From Colias croceus (taxonomy: Eukaryota > Arthropoda > Insecta > Lepidoptera > Pieridae): a stretch of 64,000 nt of DNA. The translations under genes and the position numbers were made by a program. The notes beneath the pieces were generated by a model. The model saw only the letters and a program-made list of their open reading frames with translations. It had not been told where the DNA came from and ran no database searches. The stretch is from assembly GCF_905220415.1 (NCBI RefSeq), contig NC_059558.1, positions 2,740,501 through 2,804,500 of the forward strand, written 5' to 3'. Positions 24,006 to 35,839 of this stretch are shown here, one piece after another; within the stretch, counting starts at the first letter, position 1, and every line of letters starts with the position of its first letter.

Positions 24006-24557
24006 TTAGTAATAATCTGAAGTAAAAAGAAACGTAACAAAAACCTTGAAAACATTTCCTTTTTAGGGCATTGACACAAAAACTATTTAATTCATAATTA
24101 AAATATTCAGATTTATAAAATGAATGTGCTACCACAGAATAACTAGTAGCTAGCTAGTGCTACATACCTAATTATTATTTCTATAATAGTTTTCATTTAA
24201 TAGATATTAAGTCTAAACTTTAAAATTGTTTTTAGCTTATTACTAAATAACATTCATATTCAAATTTTGTATGTTTATTTGTTTGTCTTTCACTACTCAA
24301 TTATTATTATTCAATTTTAGTGCGAGTGAAACCGCAAGGCGTAACATACGTATGAGATTAGTAGGATTGTGATTTATGGTTTATACGAAGACTTAAATTA
24401 GCAAGGTCAGAAGTAAATACGATTACGAAATCTCGATATACATTTTTAATTACATTTTCTGTGTTTTCAACAGATTTGCTTTAGTTTATTGTAGTATTTT
24501 TTCTTCAATAATTATCAGACTATTAAATATTCAAAATTTAAACCAATTCTAGTTTAA
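24006..24557. other. AT-rich intergenic sequence, no gene seen
   Basis: No coding or repeat signal identified. Confidence 0.45.
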
Positions 24558-24744
24558 TCTATGCTAATATTATAAAGATGAAGAGTTTGTTTGTTTGTTT
24601 GTTTGAACGCGCTAATCTCGCGAACTACTGGTCCATATATGTATATATTTCGAGGAAGGTTGTAGGCTATATAATATTATCATTACGCTACGACCAACGC
24701 AACAGTAGTGGAGCCACGGGGGTGAAACCGCGCGGAGCAGCTAG
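24558..24744 (+). mobile_element. Helitron-like element, type A
   Basis: TCTATGCTAATATTATAAAG start; ends GGGTGAAACCGCGCGGAGCA, CTAG (24741-24744). Confidence 0.85.
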
Positions 24745-26659
24745 TAAGGTAGTTTAAACAAAATTATTAAAGTATGAAAAAACAGCAAATAACATAACTT
24801 GCTATATAAAATACAAACCAGACTAAATAAACATATTATCTACGTTAAGTAAATATTTTTCAACAATTCTCAAATAATTCAGATATTTAAATTTTTCAAT
24901 CCATTTCTTTTTTCATAATAAATCGAATCTATTACCTTCCTGAAAGGCTACCACTAAACCAATGTAGATTCGGTTGCCCGAGACAATGACGGTTCAAAAG
25001 TGCTTTTAGAAGTCTATTTGAATAAATAAATGTTTGAATTTGTAAAAAAATGTTTCTACAATGTATTGCACAGTGATTATAATTAAATTTCTCAACGATG
25101 ATGCCTTATCTCATCTCGACTTATCTTTATAATTATTTAGCAATTTAACACTCGAATAACGAAAGATATTGTTACATTATTATATAATAGATACTAGTTA
25201 AACACGCGGCTTTGTATGTTTTTACTGAATATTTTTGAACGTTATGATATCTATTTAAAATGATTTTGTTTGATAAGATATGTCTAATGCGTTGTATTTA
25301 TTATAGATTACAGATTATGAATTTATGAATAATATGTAGGTATTATAATTACCTAAGTATTCTATTTATAGTCTGTAAGAAATAGACCGTATCTATTGAA
25401 TTAAAATTTCTGCAAAATCGGTACAGTCATTTCTAACCAATTTCTAACATTAGGTAACCAATTTACAAACAGTATTAAAACTCGATACCTACAAAATAAT
25501 CTACCTATGACGTAATAAAAACAGATTAAAATGTACATAAGATCAAAAATTTTATTATTAATACACAATAGCAGCTGTTAACATACACTGTTTGTTATAT
25601 ATATTACCTCTTTGTTCGAAAGACATTAACCTTTTTGCAAGAACAATAAATGCAATAATTTCCCGCCAACGAATTGGCGCCAAAACTAACCTAAAATTTT
25701 GTTCTATCAGTGATAATTACATTAATTATGTTTTATGATGTAATTTTATGACCATAATATTATGTACATCATTGATCATACATATTTATCAGTTATCATG
25801 AAAACAAAGAAAAAAATTTCCACCCAAAAAAATTTTAGGTTCATTTAATTCGACACATTGTTATTCAAAAAAAAACAAATACTAGATTAATTATTGTCAT
25901 ATAGGTATGACAACATTTCAAAAACATTCTAGAATCGATTTGAATTTCGAATACATAACAGAATATTCTCATTCTTAACATGTGCTATGCAATTGAGTTC
26001 AATGAACGCTCTAACAATATTGACACGAGCAAGAAGAGCCGATATCGGCGCATACAAATATTGTAGCCAAATACGATAGATGATGGGGACTTAGGTGATC
26101 ACTGGGGTGCTTGACCTTAGATATGAATACAAAATTCAAACGACACTTATAACGCTCCATAGTTCAAACAATCGTAAGTATAAAGTATCTTTAACGTTCG
26201 ATCGATCAGGGAAACAGTAAATATAAAGATGTCAATAAACAAATAAATATGTGTATAAGGAAGAGAGGCGGAAAGGCGATTCTCAAACGAAAGTGAAAGA
26301 AAGTCGAATGACCAATAATCCAATACATCATTTTCATCACGCGAACATAGCGGAAGCGAAGCGCTGAATGGTATCTTGAGTTTTTTCTTACGCGCGTGAT
26401 CGTTTGCTAGGCATTCCTGCAAGCTAGTGTCAGTTACCGCTGGCTTTATTGAGAAAAAATGCTGAATGTCGTGTACACACTCGCCAGTAATGCTAGTGGC
26501 CACGATAGTGCACATGCGAGACGCTTGTTGATCGTATCGTCTAATTAATGCTTAGATAATGTAAACAGATTCACTTTTATAGTGTGCTGGACTCGTTTTT
26601 CGACATAGCTGTACTCTGTAATATTTAGTGTAATATTTTGGAATTTTACAACATTACGG
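24745..26659. other. AT-rich intergenic sequence; one unassigned open frame
   Basis: The - strand frame 26147-26515 (122 residues, MCTIVATSITGECVHDIQHF...) is somewhat longer than chance expectation and lies in a less AT-rich patch. It has no domain, signal or splice context that I recognise and is not called a gene. Confidence 0.4.
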
Positions 26660-26710
26660 AAATCGAACATCAAAATCAAACCCTAATGGTTTGATTTTGA
26701 TGTTCGATTT
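26660..26710. repeat. Perfect hairpin, 23-bp arms
   Basis: 26660-26682 and 26688-26710 are exact inverse copies around a 5-base loop; the arm reads AAATCGAACATCAAAATCAA then ACC. Confidence 0.95.
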
Positions 26711-26889
26711 ACCTATAAAAGAGCATCTAAAGAAAATTCCTACTCTAAAACCTTAGGCAAGCATCTAATATATATCAAGAAAATGCCTTCCAGTTATTAT
26801 TTGCTCATCTAATGTAATATTATGTAATTTCACATAATTACGTAAATCTAACCTAAAAATCCTAACCCAAACCCACACACACATACCTA

Positions 26890-27092
26890 TCAATACTAAT
26901 ATTATATTTGCGAAAGTAACTCTGTCTGTCTGTTTGTTACTCAATCAAGCCTTAACCAATTTTCATGAAATTTGGTATGGAGATATTTTGATACCCGAGT
27001 AATAGGTAACGCAATCCCGGAAATCCCGCGGAAACGGGAACTATGCGGGTTTTTCTCTGACTGCGGGTGCGAAGCCGCGGGCAGAAACCTAG
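26890..27092 (+). mobile_element. Helitron-like element, type C
   Basis: 5' AATACTAATATTATATTTGC, body with a small deletion around the AACCAATTTTCATG block, and 3' GAAGCCGCGGGC then CTAG (27089-27092). Confidence 0.8.
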
Positions 27093-27399
27093 TTCCTATA
27101 TATGTGGGTCTTATCCACCAAGAAATGTCTTCCCTATAATAATTGCACATCTATTCCATGTTTAACCAATATTGGATAGAAGCCACACAAATTCTATTGT
27201 TTAGTATGTTTAGTACTTCCGCAGCCACCCTAGACCATGTTATGTAAACCATTTCGTACATCCCGTCGTATTTTTTCCGTCAGCGATACTGTTTGTAAAT
27301 GTTCGCCGGTTTGTTAATGAATTTCGCGCCATTTCCGCGATTTATATTGAAAAGAAGATTATAAAAAAACTAAATTTGGGCAAAGTCTTACCTGTATTT

Positions 27400-27563
27400 C
27401 TCCGTTCCTGTGAGCTTTAGCGTGATGATCATTTCTTATTAAACCTTCTTCTATAAATATGCTACACTGTAGGATGTTTTTCAAATCGTGAAAATCTACT
27501 GGTCGTAGTTAAGTCCTGAGATAAGTATGTTCTAGTAAACAAACAAACTTATCAGCTTTATAT
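27400..27563 (-). mobile_element. Degenerate Helitron-like type A copy
   Basis: Recognisable blocks AGCTTTAGCGTGATGATCAT, ACTGGTCG and AAACAAACAAACTTATCAGC; the 3' CTAG end is not found. Confidence 0.55.
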
Positions 27564-27568
27564 TTTTT

Positions 27569-27700
27569 TTTTGTATGATAGGGAAGCGCTTGACCACTAT
27601 CTCGCCTGATGGAAAGCTGAGATGTGGCCTAAGGTGGAGCGCGCTTTCCTAGAAGGTTCCTGTTCTTTTCTTGAAAACCTCCATATTGTACTCTTCTGGG
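27569..27700. repeat. Dispersed repeat (type H)
   Basis: Shares TGATAGGGAAGCGCTTG, GATGTGGCCTAAG and TTTCCTAGAAGGTTCC-type blocks with 42283-42375 in the same orientation; probably part of a retroelement tail. Confidence 0.55.
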
Positions 27701-27734
27701 GAACGCATTTTATCATACGCAGTTTCATCATTTT

Positions 27735-27949
27735 TTACGCAGTCAAAGAAAAACCCGCATGCATAGTTCCCGGTCCCGTGGGATTTTCGGGATTGCGTCA
27801 TTTTCCCGGGATAAAAAGTAGCCTATGTCCATTCTCGGGTATCAAAATATCTCCTACCAAATTTCATGAAAATTGGTTCAGTAGTTTAGGCGTAATTGAG
27901 TAACAGACAGACAGACAGTTACTTTCGCATTTATAATATTAGTATGGAT
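27735..27949 (-). mobile_element. Helitron-like element, type C, lacking its CTAG end
   Basis: From GCAGTCAAAGAAAAACCCGC to TAATATTAGTATGGA; the GC stem and CTAG end are missing, replaced by the type H repeat side. Confidence 0.8.
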
Positions 27950-28197
27950 TACTGTGATATTGCTATGGACCTTTAGTATTATTTTTACAAGAATATTCAC
28001 ATAAAGATTAAGGCTAATAGGCTAAATAAATTAACTCGATGACAAATTTTGCGAAGTGTTATGGAATAAATGAATGAATTTGAATATTATTTGCGCCATA
28101 ACCACGAAGCGTGATAACGTAAAGTTGTAGTTTTACACATACGAGATGAAACTTATGTAAAATCCGCTTTTTCTCCTAAATGTATCATGAATCATCA

Positions 28198-28407
28198 CTA
28201 CATAGTATGTATAAAACAAAGTCGTCCTGTTGTCTCTCTGTATGTGTACTGCATCTTTAAAACTACGTAGCGGATTTGGATGCGATTTTGTAAATATACA
28301 TATTATATGGGTAGAGCCTAGAGGGGTACAAAATGAAGGTTGTATACCTATATATATAATTTGTTTAGGTTTAGACAACACGGGTAATGCCGCGGGCAGA
28401 AAGCTAG
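28198..28407 (+). mobile_element. Helitron-like element, type B (diverged)
   Basis: ACAAAGTCGTCCTGTTGTCT, TTTAAAACTACGTAGCGGAT, and a decayed stem GGGTAATGCCGCGGGC with CTAG (28404-28407). Confidence 0.75.
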
Positions 28408-28496
28408 TTCTCTAAAATAAAACACAAGAAAATATCATAAGTGAACAGCTTATGTCTGAAAGTACTGAATTATTTTCCTTTCATTCAACCACTTCT

Positions 28497-28666
28497 AGTA
28501 AAGTTTGTTTTTTTGTTTCTTGCTCTAATCTCAGGAACTATTGATCCGATTTGAAAAATTCTTTCGGAACTCGATAAATCAGCTATCTAACAAGATAGCC
28601 CATTTATCATCACGCTAAGACCAACAATAATAGAACACTGCGGGTAAAACCGCAGGGCACAGCTAG
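28497..28666 (+). mobile_element. Helitron-like element, type A (diverged)
   Basis: Body blocks CTCTAATCTCAGGAACTATT and AGATAGCCCATTTATCATCA; ends AACCGCAGGGCACAG, CTAG (28663-28666). Confidence 0.75.
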
Positions 28667-29514
28667 TTAAGAATATTACTGTCCTCTTGTCACGTTTACA
28701 CACGATACTTGAAAAATACTTATATAATATAAACGCATATTTTCTATGCACGTAAACCCTCATAGATACCAAGAATAGTAAAGATAATATCCTTCCTGGA
28801 GTACAGCTCTGTTTATTCTATATCAGTCATATCAGATAATAATTATAGTTTCCTACACCTTTGGCGTATCTTTGGGACCGTTAAGTAAATCTTGTGATAA
28901 CCATAACGTTAGCTCTGAAAAGATAACAATACACTTAAATTTTCTTTAAATGTTTTTTTTTTCTGAAAAATATCTAATTTATCTTTGTCATCGATTATCG
29001 ATTAATGCCATCGAGATTGTTCACACTTTGTGTCTTAGCTTTGTTTTTGCTTATTGCAGATAATTTTTATATATTTTCCACTGCCGCATAAAAAATGCAT
29101 TTAATGTACCTGAAGAAATTAAAAAAAAACATGTTCATTGTTCGTGTTTTTAAATTTTTATTACCTACTTAGTCTTAAGACATTGATAAATAACTTTTAT
29201 CGAAAGGCGGCAATGGTACACCTTCATAAGGTCCAGTCTATAGAATAACACGGAAATATTATTTTTTTTTAATGAATCTGTACATTACTATGGACTGCTC
29301 GATAAAGGGAATAACTGAAACTGATCATAGGGCCAAAAAGTTCGACGTTCATTGACAAACTGCTTGGCCAGCGTGGCCATAGGTAAGCCAACTATACCCC
29401 ACAGTAGCATAATCTGCAGCAGTAGCGTCATATACCTATGTGACTTGTGAATACGTGTATGCTTGTAGTAGAAATAAGAAAGGGCTGATAAAGATTGTAT
29501 TCTTTATTAAGTAA
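28667..29514. other. AT-rich intergenic sequence, no gene seen
   Basis: Only a possible retroelement-tail scrap with GGCCAGCGTGGCC near 29365. Confidence 0.4.
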
Positions 29515-29685
29515 CTAGTGGTCCGCCCCGGCTTCGCCCGTGGTACCTACATGTTTAAACTATCCTATCTCTCAAGTTGGATCGAACTGCACATGGTGTG
29601 CGAATTTTATTATAATCGTTTAAGTGGTTTAGGAGTCCATTGAGGACAAACATTGTGACACGAGATTTATATATATTAAGATTAA
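29515..29685 (-). mobile_element. Helitron-like element, type E body with a type D end
   Basis: CTAG and GGTCCGCCCCGGCTTCGCCC as in type D, but the body (CTATCTCTCAAGTTGGATCG, CACATGGTGTGCGAATTTTA) is type E, seen at 35667 and 45239 with a different stem. Confidence 0.8.
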
Positions 29686-32097
29686 GTGACGTAAAGAGGA
29701 CGATAAAAAAGCTATAATTTTTACAAATTTTCCTTCTTGATAAGGAGCCTTGGATGTAGTGCACGTGCATATTTGTTTATCAGAATCTTGCATGAATAAA
29801 CAAAAAAATATCGGTTATCATAAATCAAATGGTTTGATCGACTGTTTTAATAAATAATTCAAAAACGTCGAAATAATGTATCTATCAAGCTCAATATGTT
29901 TGTAGATTGCCCAATGACCGACATTATTTTTCCAGTATAAATAAATTTTCATTACGATTGTAAAAGTCATAGATTATAATATTTATGATGTGTGTTTTCT
30001 ATTTTTGATATTTTTGGTAAATACATTCCTTGAGATATTCAAGTTTATTACAGGATTATTTGTTCTATTTTATTTGGACCATTTTGAAAAAAATGGACTA
30101 TATGAATGTTTTATTCTAGAAACTAAAACTACAAAAAAAAATAGTTCAATTCACAATTTCTATCACCTCAACTGTTTTGAAATTTAGAACACCTTCGCCC
30201 ATAAGACCAACACAAAAAAAACAAAACTGTCAAACTGACACCAATAATCTGTGGCACCAAAATCGATTCCCGCCAGTCCGTGAAATCTGTAAATAATAAA
30301 GATACCACAGATCTGTACAACAGAGGATCATTGATCACTGTTGACAGAAGGGCGTAATATTTACATAATAGCATTTGACCGATTGCGAAGGTCAATATGG
30401 GAGACGATCATGTTTATCTGTTGTTTGGTTTGGAGCCCCTCGCTCTGTGTGGATTCGAATTTATTTGGGGTTCTTTTAAAAAATTAAAATATCTTTGTTG
30501 TGGTTGTTTTATAAAAATATGGTAGAATATTGGTGTAAAGTCGACTAATTTATTCAAATTGTATATGATGAATTTTTTTTTGTGGAATTGACCTGGAATT
30601 GACTACCTAAGTATATTAAAAGATTTTTTTTTATGAAAATATGAATACTTACCTACATATTTAAATTTGATTCATATCTATTAATATTCGTTTTAATATA
30701 TATATCTATTATTTTGTTATCATGAATCACCTATTAAAGGTGATAATTCGGAAAATACTGACTAGATTTTTATTTGGAATCAAGGTCATCCTACTTTAAT
30801 TAGGTACACGTCAGCTATCTACATAACAATAATTAATACGTGCAGGGCTGCCGTAATTAATATTCGAATCAAAAATCAATAATTACTACATAGTACATAC
30901 ACTGCTATACACTCCTAGAAATCCCTATTCGATATTCCTAGGATCGGACTTATGGAAACTTACTTAGGTAACTACTTACTTAGGAAATATTCATTTAAAT
31001 CTTGCTAATAATATTAACCTAGGTACCTACTCTATTGTAGTCTATGATTGTAGTCATCTGTCATAACATACCTATTTTTTTATGAACGTAATGAAATGTG
31101 CATTATTTTTGGTGTCAATTAAATTATTAATATGATTAATTAGTGATGTGTCATTAATTATCAATAGTAATCCTTAATCTTATCCGTAAATAAATAGCTT
31201 AAATTATAAAATATTCGTTATCTATGGTAGGTATTGAACAATAATCAAAATAACCACTCTTTTAAAAAATACACTGATGTCAACCCTACATCTGCATCAA
31301 ATTAAATATATATTTCAATTTTCATCAGAACCATCAAACAACTAAAATAGGGCTAGTAACAAGGTACCTAGTAGGTACGCTATGATAGCATTTTATATTA
31401 CAACTACTGAGATTGATAATAAATCATATCTTAATGTTTGTCTATTAAACATATGCATACCTAATTAATGAAATGTGTTTTTTTTATTTATTATTTTTAT
31501 CACAAATTAAATTAGTTCATTTACGTCTCAAAGATGATTTTAATCATACTTAATTATTAGGTATTTATTAGCCATAGTACATACTTACACTTAGAATTTT
31601 TTTCTAAGATACTATACCTGTCAGGTGTATCCATGTTATTAGCAATCTGCTATCGTCCATGTCTGTTTGCAATTAAACAGAGAAAAACAACTGATTAACT
31701 TTCTCTCATTCATTAACCAACACCATTGACTAAATGATACTGTGTACGGTAAGCGTGATTCAGAAATGTTAATGCTTACTAGAAATAATTAATGCTTTAA
31801 CATTCATCCGAACGGTTAAAACGTTTAAGCTAACCATCTTACTAATTACCACTTACCAGTCATCTACAATTCGCGTGGATAATTAAGTTCTTTGTAGTAA
31901 TAAATACCTAATCTCAAAATCTTGTCTATTCATTATCTGATAACAATAAATTTATTGTATTATTATATTGTTTTTAATGAGTTCACGTCGCCATATTGTT
32001 TCATATTTATCTCATAGATAATGTTAAATAACGTTCGATAAAAACGGAACGACATCGGTAAAGGCATCTCCACATTATCATTTCGCGCTCTCAAAAA
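29686..32097. other. AT-rich intergenic sequence upstream of the RREB1-like promoter, no gene seen
   Basis: No coding signal and no Helitron-like copy in about 2.4 kb. The frame 30168-30395 (-) is not recognisable. Being repeat-poor next to the promoter, it may hold regulatory sequence. Confidence 0.4.
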
Positions 32098-32350
32098 ATG
32101 ATCCACCTGAGCTCGCCCGCCGGACAATCTGTAGCAGGACGACGAAACGAACGACGCTATCTGTCTCGCTCGCACGCGTCCTGCTCGAGATGCGCGCTCT
32201 CGTTCGCCCCGCGCGCCCGGCCGCCGGTCTCGACCAATCGGCGGCCATCTTTTGCTCCCCCGAGAGCAGAGCGACAGTGCGTACTCTCATCACAAGGAGA
32301 CGACATCTCGCCGCGCGAGGTTGTCGTTCCCGCGGAAGATGCACACATGC
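32098..32350 (+). promoter_or_regulatory. GC/CpG-rich probable promoter of the RREB1-like gene
   Basis: An abrupt CpG-rich island in otherwise strongly AT-rich sequence. All frames stay open here because stop codons are rare, so the overlapping open frames are not evidence of protein. A CCAAT box lies at 32234-32238 and an initiator-like ACAGTG at about 32274-32279. It sits directly upstream of a strong splice donor (32518) and on the correct strand for the downstream zinc-finger gene. The promoter role is inferred from composition and position; there is no clear TATA box. Confidence 0.55.
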
Positions 32351-32517
32351 AACGCGACGCGATAATATATCCAAAAGTGCCTTAGAACTTTTTATTAGTG
32401 TAAGACTGTAAATCTGTGCTCAAAAGTTACCGTGATAAGTGAGAGACTGGAAACTTGGAAATTGGACTTTAGTAGTTTCTAGTACCGGCTGATAGCGCAA
32501 AAATTATCCACGATTGG
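32276..32517 (+). other. Inferred non-coding first exon (5' UTR) of the RREB1-like gene
   Basis: The sequence after the CpG-rich block runs without a long frame to a consensus donor GGTAAGTGT, with GT at 32518-32519. Splicing to the acceptor at 41526 would give a 5' leader ahead of the ATG at 41546. The start of the exon is a guess from the initiator-like ACAGTG; the donor is the better supported end. The block could instead belong to another transcript. Confidence 0.45.
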
Positions 32518-34574
32518 GTAAGTGTAAGTCTAACCGATTAGATTACAATGCAAATTATCGTTAGTGCGACCGTCGCCCTGTTATGTTTTTAGGTTCAGAC
32601 ATTTAAATCGAGTAGGCCGTGTCGCAGAATTCGATGAATTTAAAATGAAACAAAGTAATTTATCGATCTCCTTGTGTAGGAAAAAATACGAAAGTGGTGT
32701 GTGCTTTTTTATTGTTTATCGTTATATTTCGACAAAACGAAAAAAGCTATGTTTTGTTAAATATTGTGTTTGATTTATTTTTTAATGAAGTGCTGTGAGT
32801 TTTAAATAGAGTATAAAATGAAAAAAATCCATGTTGTAGGTACCTAATACCTATCTAAATTAAATTTATTTGTTGTAATTCGGAACCAGTAAAAACCCGA
32901 CGGAATATTATTTTTGTGAACGAAACTACTTATTTTTATTTATTTATATTTGAGCTTTTATGACTTTTTCCGTTACATTTTTTTTTACTCAGGGTTTTAA
33001 TTGCGAATTACATTTTTAATTATAAAACGTAGGTTCCTACGTAGAATTGAGATACTAAATTTTTACTTATTATTCTCATTTAAATTTATACATACCTAAT
33101 TTCCTTTTCTTATAAGATACCAATTGGATGAAATTATGTACCTAACTAAAATGATTTTACTTTTTATTAACCGTTTAGGTATTAAGCGTATCTAAAAAAT
33201 TGTATGAATGTTTAAATTTATATTTTTCCATAAAATATAGAAAAAAAACTGTTTTAGGTACCTACCTACATTGTTAGATAACCTAACAATGTAGGTAATT
33301 CATCATGAAAATTTACGGTAAATGCCTAATATTATAAAGAAATTTGCACCCTTTCTGTTCTATTTTATTGTTTGCAATAAAATAACGTGCCCAAAATTTT
33401 GTGGATATGACGTGATTTAAAAAACAATTTTATTTTGATTCATTTTTCATACTATATGCCTAGTTATATTAAAAAATATCTAAAGTAGGTACCTAGATAG
33501 GTAGGTATAAACTATACCTAAGATCCAAATTGAGACGACCGCGAGTCGCGACAAGGACGCGGACAACAGCTTTTTATATTAGTTGAAACATTGAACAACA
33601 CCCATAACACGAGCACAGTATTATATACCTAAAACTATACACATTTTACACAAAGAAACCAATTGAAAAGATAAAACAAATTACCAAAGTACCTATACAA
33701 TAACCGTCAAGATAAAAACTCGAATCTTAAAATCCGATCTTAAATTGAGATGTTCACTCATATTTTATCTAGTAATTGCGTTCTCAAACTCGAGTGGTGA
33801 AGCTAGTATTATCTAATCTTATTTGTTCTCAATTTCAAATTATTCAATTACGACGTAAAATATGTATTTAATATTATGTGACAAAGGAATCGAACTGTTT
33901 TTTTATTATTATTTATCTGTGACTTAAATTGTAGATAATCTGTGGAAGATATTTTTGAATAAGATGCTTTACATCTTACGATTTATGTTTTTTTTTATTT
34001 ATAACTGATAATGTTATATTTAAATAGACATGTAAAAAATGGAATAAAGAGCCTATTAAGAAAAATGGCATTTATAAATAAAGTCAAATATAAAATGAAA
34101 ATAGGTAGGTATGTATTGTACCTATTTAATTCGCTACTATTATGTATTCTGTGGCTATGAAATAGAATTGAATAGGTAATATGATTTAGAAGAAAAGAGA
34201 TAGGTATTATACCTACCTAGGTACTAAAAACTATATTTCACGGTTACTTCATCATTCAAATAAGAAGTTGACAAATCAAAATCTCTCATGCATTCAGAAT
34301 ATTATTGTTCTTATGAATTATACTTATCTATAACCTTTAAAGATATGGTACATTGTATTTCATATGATATCATATTTTATTAATTAATTTATATCCTTTT
34401 TTCTATCCTATTAAAATATACACAGGTAATTATATCGCTAGTTAGATCATTCAACCCACGAAGGATGTAGGTACGATCACAAAATGTGCCTTACGTATAA
34501 ATGTTTTTGTACGTTTTCACGTAAAATTACACGTTCAAATGAACAGCTATCATACCTTTACTCGCTTTAGTAAA
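32518..34574 (+). other. 5' part of intron 1, no repeat element seen
   Basis: AT-rich, with many ACCTACCTA-type motifs. A perfect 14-bp hairpin (33264-33277 against 33283-33296, arm ACCTACATTGTTAG) is the only structure noted. Confidence 0.45.
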
Positions 34575-34776
34575 TCTATACTAATATGTTAAAGCTGAGG
34601 AGTTTGTTTGAACGCGCTAATCTCAGGAACTACTGGTCCGATTTGAAAAATTGTGTCGATGTTAGATAGCCCATTTATCGCGGAAGGCTATAAATGGGCT
34701 CCTTCCTCCCGCTTGGTCTTAGACCAAGTGCCAAGTGGAGCGGAGCAATGCGGGTACAACCGCGGGGCACAGCTAG
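34575..34776 (+). mobile_element. Helitron-like element, type A
   Basis: TCTATACTAATATGTTAAAG to AACCGCGGGGCACAG, CTAG (34773-34776); carries a small local repeat CCAAGTG. Confidence 0.85.
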
Positions 34777-34962
34777 TATTTTTAACTAAAGCAGATAAGG
34801 TAGATATAGGTATCTATTAGTAAACTAGGTAGGCCTAGTTAAGTAGGTATTAAATGAATCAAACACATCACAAAGCATTGAAGAATCATTTATTTCCTTC
34901 TTAATCGTCTATTATTCACAGCATCTTTTTTCTTTAAATCAATGCATTCAATACTTTAATGA

Positions 34963-34996
34963 CTGATTATGTCTTTTCTTAAGAAGACATAATCAG
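34963..34996. repeat. Short hairpin
   Basis: CTGATTATGTCTT (34963-34975) is inverted at 34984-34996. Confidence 0.85.
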
Positions 34997-35321
34997 TTAG
35001 AAGAAAGGCTTTTTTCAGCCTTCGTTGACTACCTACGAAAGAGTTCACGCTGTCTATGTACAAACTACAAATCCACTTATTTAAACATTTCGTAAACAGG
35101 CACTGGTTATTCAACAAAGATACAGCACAGACATTTTTATCACTAATTGCCAGTAAAAAAATACGAATTAATAATACATTAATAAGACGATAACTGGTAT
35201 CCAAACTTCACGGCCTAGTAACGCCATCTATTGGCAGAGTTACGAAAACACTTCACGCATGTACAAAGCTGTTATGCCTGACAAATGATCGCTTTTTCTG
35301 GACTAAATATTATATAGATAA

Positions 35322-35460
35322 CTAGTTTACTGTCTTCGGCTTCGCCCGTTTTGTCTAAAACCTGATAAACCTTCCTCTTAAATCACTCTATCTATTAAAA
35401 AAATCCGCATCAAAATCCGTTGCTTATTTTTAAAGATTTAAGCAGAGGTACAAAGGGAAC
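35322..35460 (-). mobile_element. Helitron-like element, type B, 3' half
   Basis: CTAG, a decayed stem, then CTTAAATCACTCTATCTATT and AAAGATTTAAGCAGAGGTAC. Confidence 0.75.
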
Positions 35461-35666
35461 TGGGAAAGAACTCGACTGAAATAAGGTTTCGGTTACGTTC
35501 AATACATTTAATAAAATATTCATCTATACAAATTATTTATTCGTATAAAAACAAATTACAAATATCTAGAATGATAAATTATGTACTAGACCTATAAATA
35601 TTGAACCTGTTACAATTGAAAATTTATCGAAAGGTTAGAAAAAAACAAGATAATAAATATAATATT

Positions 35667-35839
35667 TTATATATAAATCTCGTGTCACAATGTTTGTCCT
35701 CAATGGACTCCTAAACCACTTAAACGATTATAATAAAAATTCGCACACCATGTGCAGTTCGATCCAACTTGAGAGATAGGATAGTTTAAATCTCAAATCG
35801 TTTTAGAGAAAGCGAGCGAAGCCGCGGGCGGTAAGCTAG
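35667..35839 (+). mobile_element. Helitron-like element, type E
   Basis: ATATAAATCTCGTGTCACAA start; ends GCGAGCGAAGCCGCGGGC then CTAG (35836-35839). Confidence 0.85.

Noticed and set aside
32098..32411. Four overlapping open frames on both strands
   Set aside because: They overlap in a CpG-rich block where stops are rare; none has protein-like features, and a promoter explains the composition better.
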